Below, piece by piece: positions 22,852 through 32,999 of a stretch of DNA of 64,000 nucleotides (positions are counted from its first letter, which is position 1; each line of letters opens with the position of its first letter). Origin of the DNA: Chloranthus sessilifolius (Eukaryota; Streptophyta; Magnoliopsida; Chloranthales; Chloranthaceae); the NCBI GenBank assembly GCA_021018995.1, contig CM037585.1, forward strand, positions 118,008,331-118,072,330, given 5' to 3'. Below the pieces are notes generated by a model, which saw nothing but the letters and a program-made list of their open reading frames with translations, was not told the origin of the DNA and searched no databases. Both the position numbers and the translations under genes were made by a program.

Positions 22852-23560
22852 GAATTGCGGGTCTTGGAATGTCCATGGGCTCAATCATTGGACTAAGAGA
22901 GCTGACGTTAGAAAGCTCATTCGGTCTCAGGAACTTGGTATGCTTTGCTTACTTGAAACGGAAGTTAAGAGTAATAGGAAGGATAAAATCATCCTATCTA
23001 TTAAGAGAGATTGAAATTCTGTTGATAATTATAACTCGCATCACTTCGGAAGAGTGTGGGTTATGTGGAATCCTGATGTTTTTCATGTTCAGGAAATCAG
23101 TTCTTCTGATCAACTTGTACGTTGTAGGGTTAAGCATGAAGATGGTATCGAATTTTTTCTAGCTGTGATTTATACTTCAAATCTGGTGTCTGATCGTCGA
23201 AACTTGTGGTGTTCGCTAGATAATGTTGCTGCATTCGATCAATGGCCCATGGCTGGTGACTGGTGATTTCAATTGCATTAGAACGTACAATGAAAAGATT
23301 GGTGGCAATGTGGTCACAAAGCAAATTATGGATGAATTTAACCTTTGTATTGATGCGTGTGGTCTCTCTGAGCTTCACGCAGTTGGTAATAGCCTTTCGT
23401 GGACTAGCAGATCCTTGGACCCTCGAAGAATCCTTTGTTGTTTGGATGGATCTTGGCGAATGTGTATTGGAAAAATTCTTTCCCCAATGCATTTGTTGAA
23501 TATCTGTCGGCTGGAATTTCTGATCATTCTCCTTTAGGCATAAAAATTCTTTAATCACCT
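22851..23560 (+). pseudogene. LINE ORF2, apurinic-like endonuclease domain
   Basis: Starting at the ATG of TAATG, the frame reads MNCGSWNVHGLNHWTKRADV and LCLLETEVKS, the N-terminal signature of the EEP endonuclease of plant L1 elements (N of the WNxxG motif, E of LLETK). A TGA interrupts it at about 23,010 where a Trp is expected. It resumes with HHFGRVWVMWNPDVFHVQ, FLAVIYTSN and the GDFN motif (TGDFNCIRTYNEKIGG). Further frame changes precede the ISDHSPL-type His motif (about 23,517-23,535). It would nick target DNA to prime reverse transcription. Confidence 0.88.
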
Positions 23561-23841
23561 CTGGCCCTAAACCTTTTAGGTTTTTTAATGCATGGAATTC
23601 GCAATCTGGGATTCGGGATGTCATTATCAAGGCTTGGAGTGAGCAGGATTGTGGTACGGAAATGTTCATCCTTCAACATAAATTGAAGAATACGAAGAAG
23701 GCTATCAGATTGTGGAACAACAGAGTTTTTGGATCCATTCATCGTCGTGTGGATGATGCCTGATCCTCCCTCACAAAAATTCAAAAGGAGATCTAGAGTA
23801 AACCTCTTTGCACTAAGGTTGTTGTTAAGGAAAAAGAAGCT

Positions 23842-25130
23842 TTGGTTGTGTTGAACAAGGAGCTCAATGTGGAGAAAGACTTATACTTTCAGAAATCTTG
23901 TCATCTGAGGATTAGTGATGGGGATAGAAATACTAAATTCTATCATGGCAATGTTAAGTCAAGAATTGAGACGAATAACCTTGCTGAGATCGTTGATGAG
24001 AGTGAGAATAGATTTGTGGACCCAGATGAGATTGGTGACTATATTGTCAACTACTACAAAGAAATTTATTCGTTGTCAAGTTCAGATGCAATTCCTGCTA
24101 TTCCTTTCAAAAGGAAGATTCTCCCTGCAGATGCTGCGATTCGGAGTAAACAAGTGACTAACAAGGAAATTACAAAAGTCGTATTCGATTCTCCTAATAG
24201 AAAGGCTCCGGGTCCTGATGGTTTTCTTGAAGATTTCTTCAAAGTTTATTGGGACATTGTTGGTGGAGACTTCACGCGAGCAGTATGCAATTTTTTTAAA
24301 AAGAAAAAGCCACTCAAACCTATTAATTCTACTTTTATTGCCTGATCCCAAAAGAGAAGGATGCTAAGTCTATTAACAAATTTTGGCCAATTGCCTTGTG
24401 TAATTTTATTTACAAGGTCATTACCAAAATTTTGTCTAATAGACTTTCCTCTATTCTTCCTAATATTATAAGTCCTTTCCAATAGGCTTTTGTTAAAGGA
24501 AGACACATTACTGATAATATTTTATTAGCTCACGAGATGGTTAGAAAGTTCCATTCAAATACTGGACCTAGAGCCTTGTGTGCTAAGATTGATATTCACA
24601 AAGTGAATGATCGTGTCAGATGGGATTTCCTGATTGGGATCCTTCACCAACTTGGCTTAGATGATATTTGGATTACTTGGGTGACTAAGTGTGTCACATC
24701 TCCTTCCTTCTCGGTACTTGTTAATGGAAGTCCCCATGGCTTCTTTAGAGGGAATTGTGGCATCAGACAAGGAGATCCACTTTCTCGTTTGCTTTTTACC
24801 TTGGTTATGGAAGGCTTATCGGCAATACTTGATAAAAAGGTTGAGGAAGGCGCTATTTGTATTCCTTCTTTGTTAAAAGGACCGATTGTCTCACATCTTA
24901 TGTTCACTGATGATATTTTGCTCTTTCTGAATGATGATGTGGAGTCTGCTAAGGCAGTTAGAGATCTTCTGGATGACTTCCATAGCTTCTTCGGTCTTAT
25001 GGCTAATGATAATAAGAGTGCAGCTATTTTCAGTATCGCTTGTTAGAATAATGGTGAAATTATTGATGCATTGAATTTCAGGGAAGATTTCCTTCCTATC
25101 GGATACTTGGGAATTCCTCTTTTTGCGGCT
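23842..25130 (+). pseudogene. LINE ORF2, reverse transcriptase domain
   Basis: RNRKAPGPDGF (about 24,199-24,225) opens the RT fingers. KIDIHKVNDRVRWDFL, VLVNGSPHGFF and IRQGDPLSRLLF follow, with the catalytic box FTDDILLF (Asp-Asp codons 24,909-24,914) intact. A stop/frameshift separates 23,842-24,345 from 24,537-25,046, and the missing piece (IPKEKDAKSINKFWPI-like) is readable between them. It then continues SAAIFSIAC and GYLGIPLFAARM. The catalytic residues survive although the frame is broken. Confidence 0.9.
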
Positions 25131-25529
25131 AGAATGACCCATTCTTTATGTGAACCTCTCATTTAGAAGATCCAGGACAGATTGGAGAGTTGGAAAGGGT
25201 ATTTATTATCATACGTGGGGCATATTGATTTTGATTTCCTCAGTATTGAGCAGCTTTCATGTTTACTAGTTGGATGCCTTCTTACTACCTTCACGGATTA
25301 TCAAGGAAATTGAGAAGCTTTTCTGTCGGTTTCTTTGGAAAGGGCCATCGTTTGGTCAATCTATGCATCCTATGAGTTGGAGGGAACCTAGCAGGTATGG
25401 CTAAACTTTTTTGGTCAATTATTAACACTGATACTCTATGGACCAAGCTATGAGGTCTAAATATGTTGGTCAATAATGTATTTAGACTATTACTCCTCCT
25501 AAAGACCCTTCTTGGTCTTGGATAGGAAT

Positions 25530-26090
25530 TTTGGCTATCAGGGATTTAACTAGAACTTCTCTGGGTAATGGCCATAACACAAGCTTTTGGTTTGATCTTT
25601 GGCTGGATGGTATGGCCCTAATTCCAAAGTTTAGTAGAAGACTAATGCTTCAGTCTGGTTTTGATGAAAATACCATGGTTAGTGATGTTATGGAAATGAG
25701 TGGAATCTTTCTCCTCTCTCAACCATTAGAATGGAAGCAGCATGGGCCAAGATCCTTAAAATTCAACTTCTTGATTTGCAAGGTGAAGATAGGAGAATAT
25801 GGGAGCCTTCGTACAATGGTCTTTTTTCTCTTAAGTCGGCTTGGTCGGCGTTTAGAGAGAATACCAATAAGGTCATATGGAGGAATTTTATCTGGAATCC
25901 TGGTAATATTCCTTTTGTTCTTGGCAAGCTATAAACTTTAAGCTTGTGACGATGGAAAACTTGTGTAAAAGGGTTTTGATTATCCCTTCTCGATGTGCTT
26001 TGTGTTGGTCACATGCAGAAACGACTGATCATTTGTTTTTCTGTTGCGGTTATTCTCAGTGGATTTGGAGGTCTATCAAAAGTAGAGTTG
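25530..26090 (+). pseudogene. LINE ORF2, connection region and zf-RVT zinc-binding segment
   Basis: The frame at 25,531 gives the plant LINE connection sequence (SLGNGHNTSFWFDLWLDG). Near 25,985-26,060 another frame reads SRCALCWSHAETTDHLFFCC, the C-x2-C..H..C pattern of the zf-RVT domain found C-terminal to RT in plant LINEs. Several frame changes separate these pieces. Confidence 0.8.
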
Positions 26091-26405
26091 GTATCTAAAA
26101 GGCTCCTTGCAATTCTCTCCTTGGGGAACTAAATCTTTGTATGAGTTTAGTGAAAGGAAAGAAGAGAAAGGATCACATTATTCGTAATGCCTTCTATACA
26201 GTTATTGGGTTCATTTGGAAGGAGCGGAATGATAGAATTTTTAATGACATTATCACCCCAAAGAAGACATTCTTGAGAAGATCATATGAGAGGTGTCGTA
26301 TCAAATAGATTCTCTTAATCTCAATGAGGATGAGGATCTTAATCGGGAAGTGCAACAGTTAACTAGAGAGAAGACTACGTGTCAGTGGGTGGCACCATCT
26401 GGTGA

Positions 26406-26870
26406 ATGCATGAAAATGTGGATGCTTCTGTTGTAGATGATAAGGCAGCGTTTGGGGTTATATGCCAAGATGGGAGTGGCCACATTATTAGTTGTGTTTC
26501 TGGACCTTTGGAAAATAATTGCATTGTTGGGTGTGAACTTATGGATATTAAGAAAGGTTTCCAGCTGGCAAGAGAACTTAACTTTCAGAAATTTTGGATT
26601 GAATCAGATTCTTTGCAAGCAATTGATATTATCAAGAAAAAGGTGGATGCCGCTTGGAGACTGTGGAAAATTTGTGATGAGATTGTTAGACGTCAGGATC
26701 ATTGCCAAGAGTTTACAGTCTCCCATGTTCGTCGCCAAGCTAATGGATGTGCTGATTTTTTGCTAAGAAAAGTCTTTATTATGTTTCTGTCGTTTGATGG
26801 GGATCCAATACCTGAGGAAATTCTTGTTCAACATAGAAAGGACCTGATCCTTATTTTTTATTGTGATTAA
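26406..26870 (+). pseudogene. LINE ORF2, C-terminal RNase H (RVT_3-type)
   Basis: 154 codons: AAFGVICQDGSGHIISC, then CELMDIKKGFQLARELNF with IESDSLQAIDIIKK and VRRQANGCADFL. These are the D, E and D positions and the terminal H/R region of the plant LINE RNase H-like domain (RVT_3). In place of the usual first catalytic Asp segment (VDGS), only a degraded 'VDDKAAFG' is seen. The frame ends 150 bp before the A-tail. Confidence 0.85.
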
Positions 26871-27072
26871 ATAGAGACCAAACTAATGATGTTTTGAGGG
26901 GTGATGACGGTGCCGAAGCTCTTCAACATTTTCAGTTTAATGGACTCTGTTTTGTAATCTTGTAACTCCTTTTCTTTTTAATAAATGGGTGAGGACCCTC
27001 CAACCTCAAGCTTACTGATAAAAAAAAAACCAAGATTCTTCTTTATTGATCTACGTTTAAAGTGTTTAAACC

Positions 27073-27359
27073 GTTGACTACTTTGAATTAGACGATGGAG
27101 ATAATTTTTTGCCTCAATCTTCGACAAAATAGATCTTGAGACCATGGGCGTAGCGTCAGAAGATCACATTGTCATTCCACGTGGCACAAATTCTAAAAAC
27201 GGACCATGATCATGAGTGTACATCCAACATGGTTCTCGGATATGTGCACTTGAAATCAAATTCTGACCATATGATGGTAGGAATATGATTTCATGTTCTA
27301 TTGTGTCAAAGATTGGGATGAAAAATGATCTCCATCATCTAATTCAAAGCAGACAACAG
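27073..27359. mobile_element. Fold-back MITE ('gatcttgagacc' family)
   Basis: The left end (GTTGACTACTTTGAATTAGA, CGATGGAGATAATTTTT) is the inverse of the right end (AAAAATGATCTCCATCATCT, AATTCAAAGCAGACAAC). The arms are about 45 bp, diverged. The internal sequence matches repeats at 2,880, 38,310 and 42,855. It lies 43 bp downstream of the LINE A-tail. The 61-codon frame inside it is incidental. Confidence 0.68.
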
Positions 27360-27524
27360 TCTAAGCACGTGAAACTTGAGTTGCAAAGGAACAATCTTAG
27401 GTTGGAGAGAAAGGTACCTCATATTAGATGCCCTCAAACTGTATTAGAGTTGTGGAATGCTCAAGTTTGAATTTGTAGGTAGGTTACAATTAAGATGTTA
27501 TTAGGGAAGCCAATTAGAAAAAAG

Positions 27525-27790
27525 ATAGGCCATGTGACAACCTTTTTCCAAAAAGTACTTTTTCAAATGAAAATGTTTCCTGAAAAGCACATTTCACCCA
27601 AGTACAGGACCACCTCTAGTTGAAAATAGTGTTCTGTTGAGAACCAGCCTCATGCTGCTTTTGACACCATCACTTTTAGCAATGTGATAGAATATTTTAA
27701 GAAGCATCATTGGAGAAGCAGCATGCATATGACACATTTTTATAATATACGAAAAGTGTTTTTTGGAAAAGGGTTGTCAAGCAGGGCCTT
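27525..27790. mobile_element. Fold-back MITE, hAT-like ends
   Basis: The left end TAGGCCATGTGACAACCTTT and TTCCAAAAAGTAC is inverted at the right end, GTGTTTTTTGGAAAAGG and GTTGTCAAGCAGGGCCTTA. The inner arms (AAGCAGCATG / CATGCTGCTTTTG) also pair. The CAGGGCC-like terminus resembles hAT elements. An 8-bp target duplication was not evident, so the boundaries are approximate. Confidence 0.6.
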
Positions 27791-28255
27791 AGGTTACTAC
27801 TGCCACATTTTTTTATTTCTTTTTATTTTTACTAGTAAAAAGGCACGTGCAAATGCATGTGAACATTAGGACTTTTAAATGATTGAACTTGATTTTTAGA
27901 CATCTAATGGGTGATTTGGACATAAAAAAAAATATAGTATTTCAAGTGTTCGTTACTATATTTTATGATTTATTGAACATGAAAAAAGACTTATTACTAT
28001 GTTTCATATGTTTTCATTGTGTATAATTTAAAATTATAAAAATTTAATGAAAAAAAATAAAATAAAATATAACTATAAAACATGAAGAAAAAATTTAAAA
28101 ATTAACAAATAAGTATAGTCTTGATAATTCAATTAAATCGAAAATGGGTATTTATTCTTGCTTGACTTTAACTTTCTTGAGGAATTTATTGTCTTCATCA
28201 TCTGCAGTCTTGTATTTAATGCTTTGACATATGTACGACCGTGTAAGACGATTTT
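27791..28255. other. AT-rich spacer, no gene seen
   Basis: Strongly A/T-rich sequence (27,900-28,140) between the fold-back element and the truncated gypsy element. No coding potential was recognised. Confidence 0.45.
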
Positions 28256-28261
28256 GGTAAA

Positions 28262-28561
28262 TTATATCTTGCACTTTGACACTGGTTCGACGTCTGGAGC
28301 TAGATTGATCACGAACTCAATTTTCCGATCCGGTGGTAGTCCAGGGAGATCCTCAGAAAATACGTCAAAAAATTCGGATACAAAGGAAAAGTCGGTGTTG
28401 TTGTTTTCTCCCTCTTGTTGGCTCTTTACAAATGTGAGATATCCTTGGCATCCCTTGTTCATCAAACGCTCCACTCGAATAGCTGATATAAATGGAGCGA
28501 TGTTGGACTTAACTTCGTGAAATCGAAAGGCTTTTCCCTTTGATGGGCGAAAAGTAACCAC
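28262..28561 (-). pseudogene. Gypsy protease-RT linker and start of RT
   Basis: Contains FVSEFFDVFSEDLPGLPPDRKIEFVINLAPDVEPVSK, the conserved sequence leading into gypsy RT (DVFPEDLPGLPP..). The similarity ends at about 28,262, before the first RT catalytic motif, where the element is cut off and unrelated AT-rich DNA begins. Confidence 0.87.
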
Positions 28562-28629
28562 CTTTCAAAGAAATCGACGCTTGCATGATAAGCGGATAGC
28601 CAGTCCATGCCGAGAATTATGTCGAATCC

Positions 28630-28881
28630 CTACATTTCCAACAAAATCAAATTGGCCACGATCTCAAGGTCTTCTATCGGGATGATGACTGATCGACAAA
28701 CCGTGTCTATTTTCACTGAGCTTCTCATAGGGATTGACATTGCCAAAACGAAGTCTAGTAGTTCAGGAGCAACACTCAATTCGACAGCGAACTGAGAAGT
28801 TACAAAGGAGTGAGTAGACCCTGGGTCTATAAATACTCGTGTCTTGTGATAACAAATATCGCTTCTCTGGTGTACAGGCAA
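28630..28881 (-). pseudogene. Gypsy retropepsin (aspartic protease)
   Basis: VFIDPGSTHSFVTSQFA is the active-site region. The usual DSGATHSF reads DPGSTHSF, with the catalytic Asp present but the following Ser replaced by Pro. Downstream, SVKIDTVCRSVIIPIEDLEI matches the flap region of plant gypsy proteases. It is separated from gag and from the RT linker by frame breaks. Confidence 0.82.
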
Positions 28882-28956
28882 GGTACCTATGTGTAAAGTA
28901 TTTATGCTATAAATAACATGATTTTAAACACGGTAAAGACATCTATTAAACAATTA

Positions 28957-29430
28957 TTACACGTCGTGGCATTTATAAATTTTGCTATAAAATATTGTAA
29001 GAACATTTATCAAACAAGGTAAAGCAATCCTTAATGGTGAGCTCATACTTTGGATCACGTCATTGGTTGTCTGGGCATCATGTGCCGAGACAGTATAGGC
29101 TCTACCTTGCACTGTAGGTCGTGAGGACCTCAAATTCATTGTCGGAGGCCTCTGAGCCATCGTCGGTGCTATCGAACCTTTCTTCCATTTGGGGCAATCC
29201 CTAATCAGATGTCCTTGTTTGCCACATTTGAAACACCCACCCCCCTCCCGGTTGTCCACATACATTCCTCTGTTTTATGCGGTTTCCCACACCACGTACA
29301 CTTCTCAATTGGCACGGACGAACCAACACGTGACATAGGTTGTCCTCTCGACACCCCAGTAGTAGTAGCAGGAGTGGAAGGGAAAAATTGTCTCATTGGT
29401 TTCGTGCCAGCTAGACTCGAATACATGGAA
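28957..29430 (-). pseudogene. Gypsy gag CCHC zinc knuckles
   Basis: Two zinc-knuckle-like segments lie in different frames: CTWCGKPHKTEECM (C-x2-C..H..C, about 29,280-29,310) and CFKCGKQGHLIRDCPKW (about 29,185-29,235, a perfect C-x2-C-x4-H-x4-C). They would bind the element RNA during packaging. The frame change between them shows decay. Confidence 0.85.
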
Positions 29431-29559
29431 TGAATAGGCCGACTCGGTGTTAAGTGGACTGAAAAGGTTGACTCGATGTTGACGTCATCATCCTATGTTT
29501 CTTACTCGATTGCTCGGAGTCAGAAGATTGCATCCGGCTTTCTCTACTCTTGCTCTATA

Positions 29560-30361
29560 TATATCTCCTCTGATACATGTCTTCTAAGTCTTGTTCAATA
29601 ATAAGTGCCAATTTAATGACCTCTATATAGGTTTTTGCTAGGAACAAAGAAATTCTTCCTATGATGGAGGGTTTCAAGCCACGCTCAAACTTCTTCACCC
29701 TCATAAGTTTTGTGGCAACGTGAAGATGTGCGAACTTGGAGAGCATTGTGAATTCGGCTTCATACTCACACATAGTCATCTGACCCTGCTCCAACGCCAT
29801 GAACTTAACCTCCCATTGATCTCTTACAGCATCCGGGAAGTATTGTTCATTAAACTCATACGTAAATCGTGCCCACGTCCATGGAGAAACTGGGATCTCT
29901 CGCAATCTAATCCTCTCTGTAGACTTCCACCAAGCATCTGCCGCTCCAGTCAGTTGGAAGGCAGCCCAACTAACTATTTCCTCCTCGGTACTCAGAATCA
30001 AAAGGAGAAGCTTCTCCATCTGGTTTAACCAATCCTCCGTTTCAAGTGGGTCGGGTTGACCTTAGAAACTTGGACTGTTCATCCTCTTGAACTCATGGAA
30101 TCCTGAGGGTGGACGTCTCGCTGGAAATTGGGCCATTGTGTTGACCATTATCTTCAACAACTGCCCATGTAATCCTTCATTACCTCCTCCACCAATTAAA
30201 ATGTTGTTAGGACTCTCATCATTACTTCATTCCCCCAATGAGATGGTATTAGGACCAGTGGGGATTTCGATACCACTTGGTATGTCCATGTAATTCGAAA
30301 CGTCACTCATGAGGACCGTCCTCGGTCTGCCTCGGCCTCTACCTCTTACCCTTGGGGCCAT
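29560..30361 (-). pseudogene. Gypsy gag
   Basis: The start Met is the complement of 30,359-30,361 (MAPRVRGRGRGRPRT, an Arg-Gly-rich N-terminus usual in plant gypsy gag). Stops interrupt it near 30,235 and 30,062. The open stretch 29,555-30,019 gives the retrotransposon gag core: AAFQLTGAADAWWKS, WTWARFTYEFNEQYFPDAVRDQ, MTMCEYEAEFTMLSKFA and ERGLKPSI. The gag would form the particle. A PSF*GQPDPLETEDWLNQME segment before it shows one stop in otherwise conserved sequence. Confidence 0.88.
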
Positions 30362-30471
30362 ACTGATTTGTCAATGATCAAACAAAATTCGATCAATACT
30401 TATTGTGATAAAATCAGGACAATGGGTCGACTCTTCCATGAGACCTAAAGCCTAACCTTTCATACCAACTG

Positions 30472-32918
30472 TGTCGACCTAACATTTTCACACGAATTTC
30501 TAGGAAAGGCCGAGTTGCCAAATGACTATCCAGTTTCCCTCTTACACATTGTGACAGGAAAATCGGGCTGTCCGATGCCTTCTTTGGCATGTTCTCTCAT
30601 ACGAAAAACTAAACAAATAACACATGGCACTATTTCGATTCCAATTCTATATATGACATAATCCAAACTGACAAAAAAACCACCGGTGGTGACCTTCTGT
30701 CACCTAAACAATAGTTCTAAAGCATGCGCGACTATATCACTTTAATTCAAGAAATTTACTTACATCAAAATGAATTTAACCCAAAATCTATCACCAATAA
30801 ACTGAACTAAGGAAAATGATCTTCTGATAGAAGCTCTTCCTCCTCTTCTAACACATAATCAGGGTCCTCTAACTCAGGATCATGATTCACACCTACACCT
30901 GTGATATAAATGTCGGGATGAGATAACAGTCTATGCTTAGTAGGAAAAAGGTCAATATTAACTCATATTTCTTACATACGAAATACAGGTTCAATGACAT
31001 AATCAACAACATTTATCATATCAAAACATGAATCAAAACAAAGATCTTTCAAATATAACTTCATGTTCAAATAGAATTCAAATGCATTGATATTCAAAAT
31101 AGTATTCAAACAAGATTCGGAAATTCATGTGACTTCAATTTCTATTCATTTCTTACTCCTTACAAACTATGCTTCGCTCATTAAATGACTTAAATTGTAA
31201 CTAAGTTAACTCCAACACGGTTATAGCGTTGTTGAGCCAAATTTAGATGGAAGTCCCCCTAACCATCCTTGTTCGATGAACACTTACAAATGTACGATAT
31301 AAATTGTCGTACCGGTCCACAGTGGATGGTACAAACCGCCATACTAGTCCTTATGGGGTTTTGTTCACATAATACTTAATCCTTAAATCACTATACAATG
31401 CTAGCGCTTAAATCACATTCATGACATATCACTAATATTCGGAGTTCGAAGACTTCATATTCATTAGATTAAGGATTCTAACATCAATATTAAATTTCAA
31501 TAATTTGCTTCGGAATTCAAGCATTCGATGAAACATATCATTTCTATGGTTCTTTCAAAATCAAATTTATGTTAATCGTATCACATATCTATGTATCAAA
31601 ATCAAAATGGGAATTAAGTATTGAGTTTTCCCTACTTAAATTTTAGTGTCTTTCAAAGCAATCCAAAGGTTCTTTTCTACCTCTCTTGTTCTTAACCTAG
31701 ATCACACCATATGAAAATGCCTTAAGGATTGATTTCAAATACTACTGACTTTGGCGTATTTAAGTGTTTTCCCAACACTGAGGCAGAACTGGGCAAATTC
31801 GTGTTAACTTCAAACTTGGCCCAACTTCCCACCCAAACTTGACCTTTAAAACATTTGATTCATAAATTTTTTTAATTCATAAAATTTATAGGGCTCATTG
31901 TCCTCTTTCCAACGCCATGAGAATCGTGTCAATCGAAAATCGGGGTCAAAAGTTATACCCAAAATACCAAGAACATGTTGACTATGAATAGTAGCTCGTC
32001 GCAGCGAGTTTGTAGCTCGTCGCGGCGAGTTTGTAGCTCGCCACGACAATTTATACAGCGTGGTTTTTACCCTTTTTTCAATGTAGCACTTGCCGCATTG
32101 AGTGCTTCAGATCTACCCTCGTTGCGGTGAGGAATAGGGTCGCCGCGGCGAGATGTTACAACTCGCACCTTTTGGTTTCTTCTTGGTTTGTTTTTCCCCA
32201 AAACACATTCGAATCAACTCTATTTTTCATACAATCAACTTCTAAACTAATTTCACAACATTAAAACATAAATCTCACCTTTTCTTGGTCGATCTAGCGA
32301 TCCACGATGCTCGTTGCCAAAGAGGGTTTTGAATTCACGTTTTTGACATTTCACGGTGATAGAGATCACAATGGAGCTCCAAACGAAGGCTCTCACCAGC
32401 ACGTATAGATCTTGATCTTCTCAATCATGGACAACACGTCCATGAAGATCGATTTACCCTTGTTCTAAACCACACTCTACTAAGCTTCTATATCTAATGG
32501 GTGTCGGAGCTCAAAGCTTCTCCGTGGTCAAGATTGTGAGAGAGGTTGGAAACTACAACGATCTTCACGATGGAGACAACGGAATTTGCAAAGCGATCCT
32601 GGGCTTGGGTCTCACGAGAGGTTTGAGGAGAAGAATCTTTCTCACTCTACACTTCTTTTGCAAAAACAAAAACCCAAATGAAATAAATATCAAACCTTAT
32701 CCATTTGACTTAAAGAGCCTATTGGGTGTTGAGCGTGTACATCGCAAGTCGGTGCACGGGTCCCCACGTAAAGCTATAAACGATTTTCAACTTCACCTTT
32801 CACATACATCACACATCAATTATCTTCTTATTCTAAATTTCAAGATGGTATCGGTCACCGTGCCAAACATGCACACGGTGTCGGTCGCGTTCGGTTCAAA
32901 ATTTTTCGAGACATTACA
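30472..32918 (-). repeat. 5' LTR of the gypsy element
   Basis: 2,447 bp with TG..CA ends read on the minus strand: TGTAATGTCTCGAAAAATTT (from 32,918) and GGTCGACA just before the PBS. The short 31.99-32.16 kb segment carries five variants of the palindrome CTCGCCGCGGCGAG (31,995; 32,016; 32,037; 32,118; 32,139). Just left of it lies a block (31,903-31,970, CTTTCCAACGCCATGAGAAT..) also found in the solo LTRs at 58.3 and 62.4 kb. No host gene is evident; the frame at 32,497-32,940 lies inside the LTR. Confidence 0.8.
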
Positions 32919-32999
32919 TTATACTCTCTCGGAATCTTAATATTAATTTGAACGTAAGATCCAAATTGACCAACTAATTGACTCAACAAGGTGCCTGAT

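Larger units (their letters stand above)
17290..27029 (+). mobile_element. L1-type LINE (non-LTR retrotransposon), 5'-truncated and split by a copia element
   Basis: ORF1 remains lie at 17,290-18,085 and 22,749-22,851. ORF2, with endonuclease, reverse transcriptase, zinc-binding and RNase H segments, runs from 22,851 to 26,870. The element ends in an A-tail (27,020-27,029) after an AT-rich 3' UTR. The order and the C-terminal RNase H are typical of plant L1 elements. The 5' end, including the first part of ORF1, is missing. The copia insertion (18,086-22,748) separates the two halves of ORF1, and the sequence on either side makes sense only as one LINE. ORF2 carries several stops and frameshifts, so the element is inactive. 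Confidence 0.9.
28262..32918 (-). mobile_element. Ty3/gypsy LTR retrotransposon, 5' half
   Basis: Minus-strand element with a 5' LTR (30,472-32,918), a primer-binding-like TTGGTATGAAAGG (about 30,455-30,468), gag (to 29,555), CCHC zinc knuckle (about 29,200), retropepsin (28,630-28,881) and the first part of the RT linker (28,262-28,561). It stops at about 28,260 before the RT catalytic region. RT, RNase H, integrase and the 3' LTR are absent, so it is a truncated, dead copy. Stops in gag agree. Confidence 0.9.

Noticed and set aside
28158..28520. 120-codon plus-strand frame
   Set aside because: Antisense to the gypsy protease-RT linker, which has clear motifs on the minus strand.
32497..32940. 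147-codon plus-strand frame
   Set aside because: Lies inside the gypsy LTR (antisense) and crosses its boundary; no recognised similarity.
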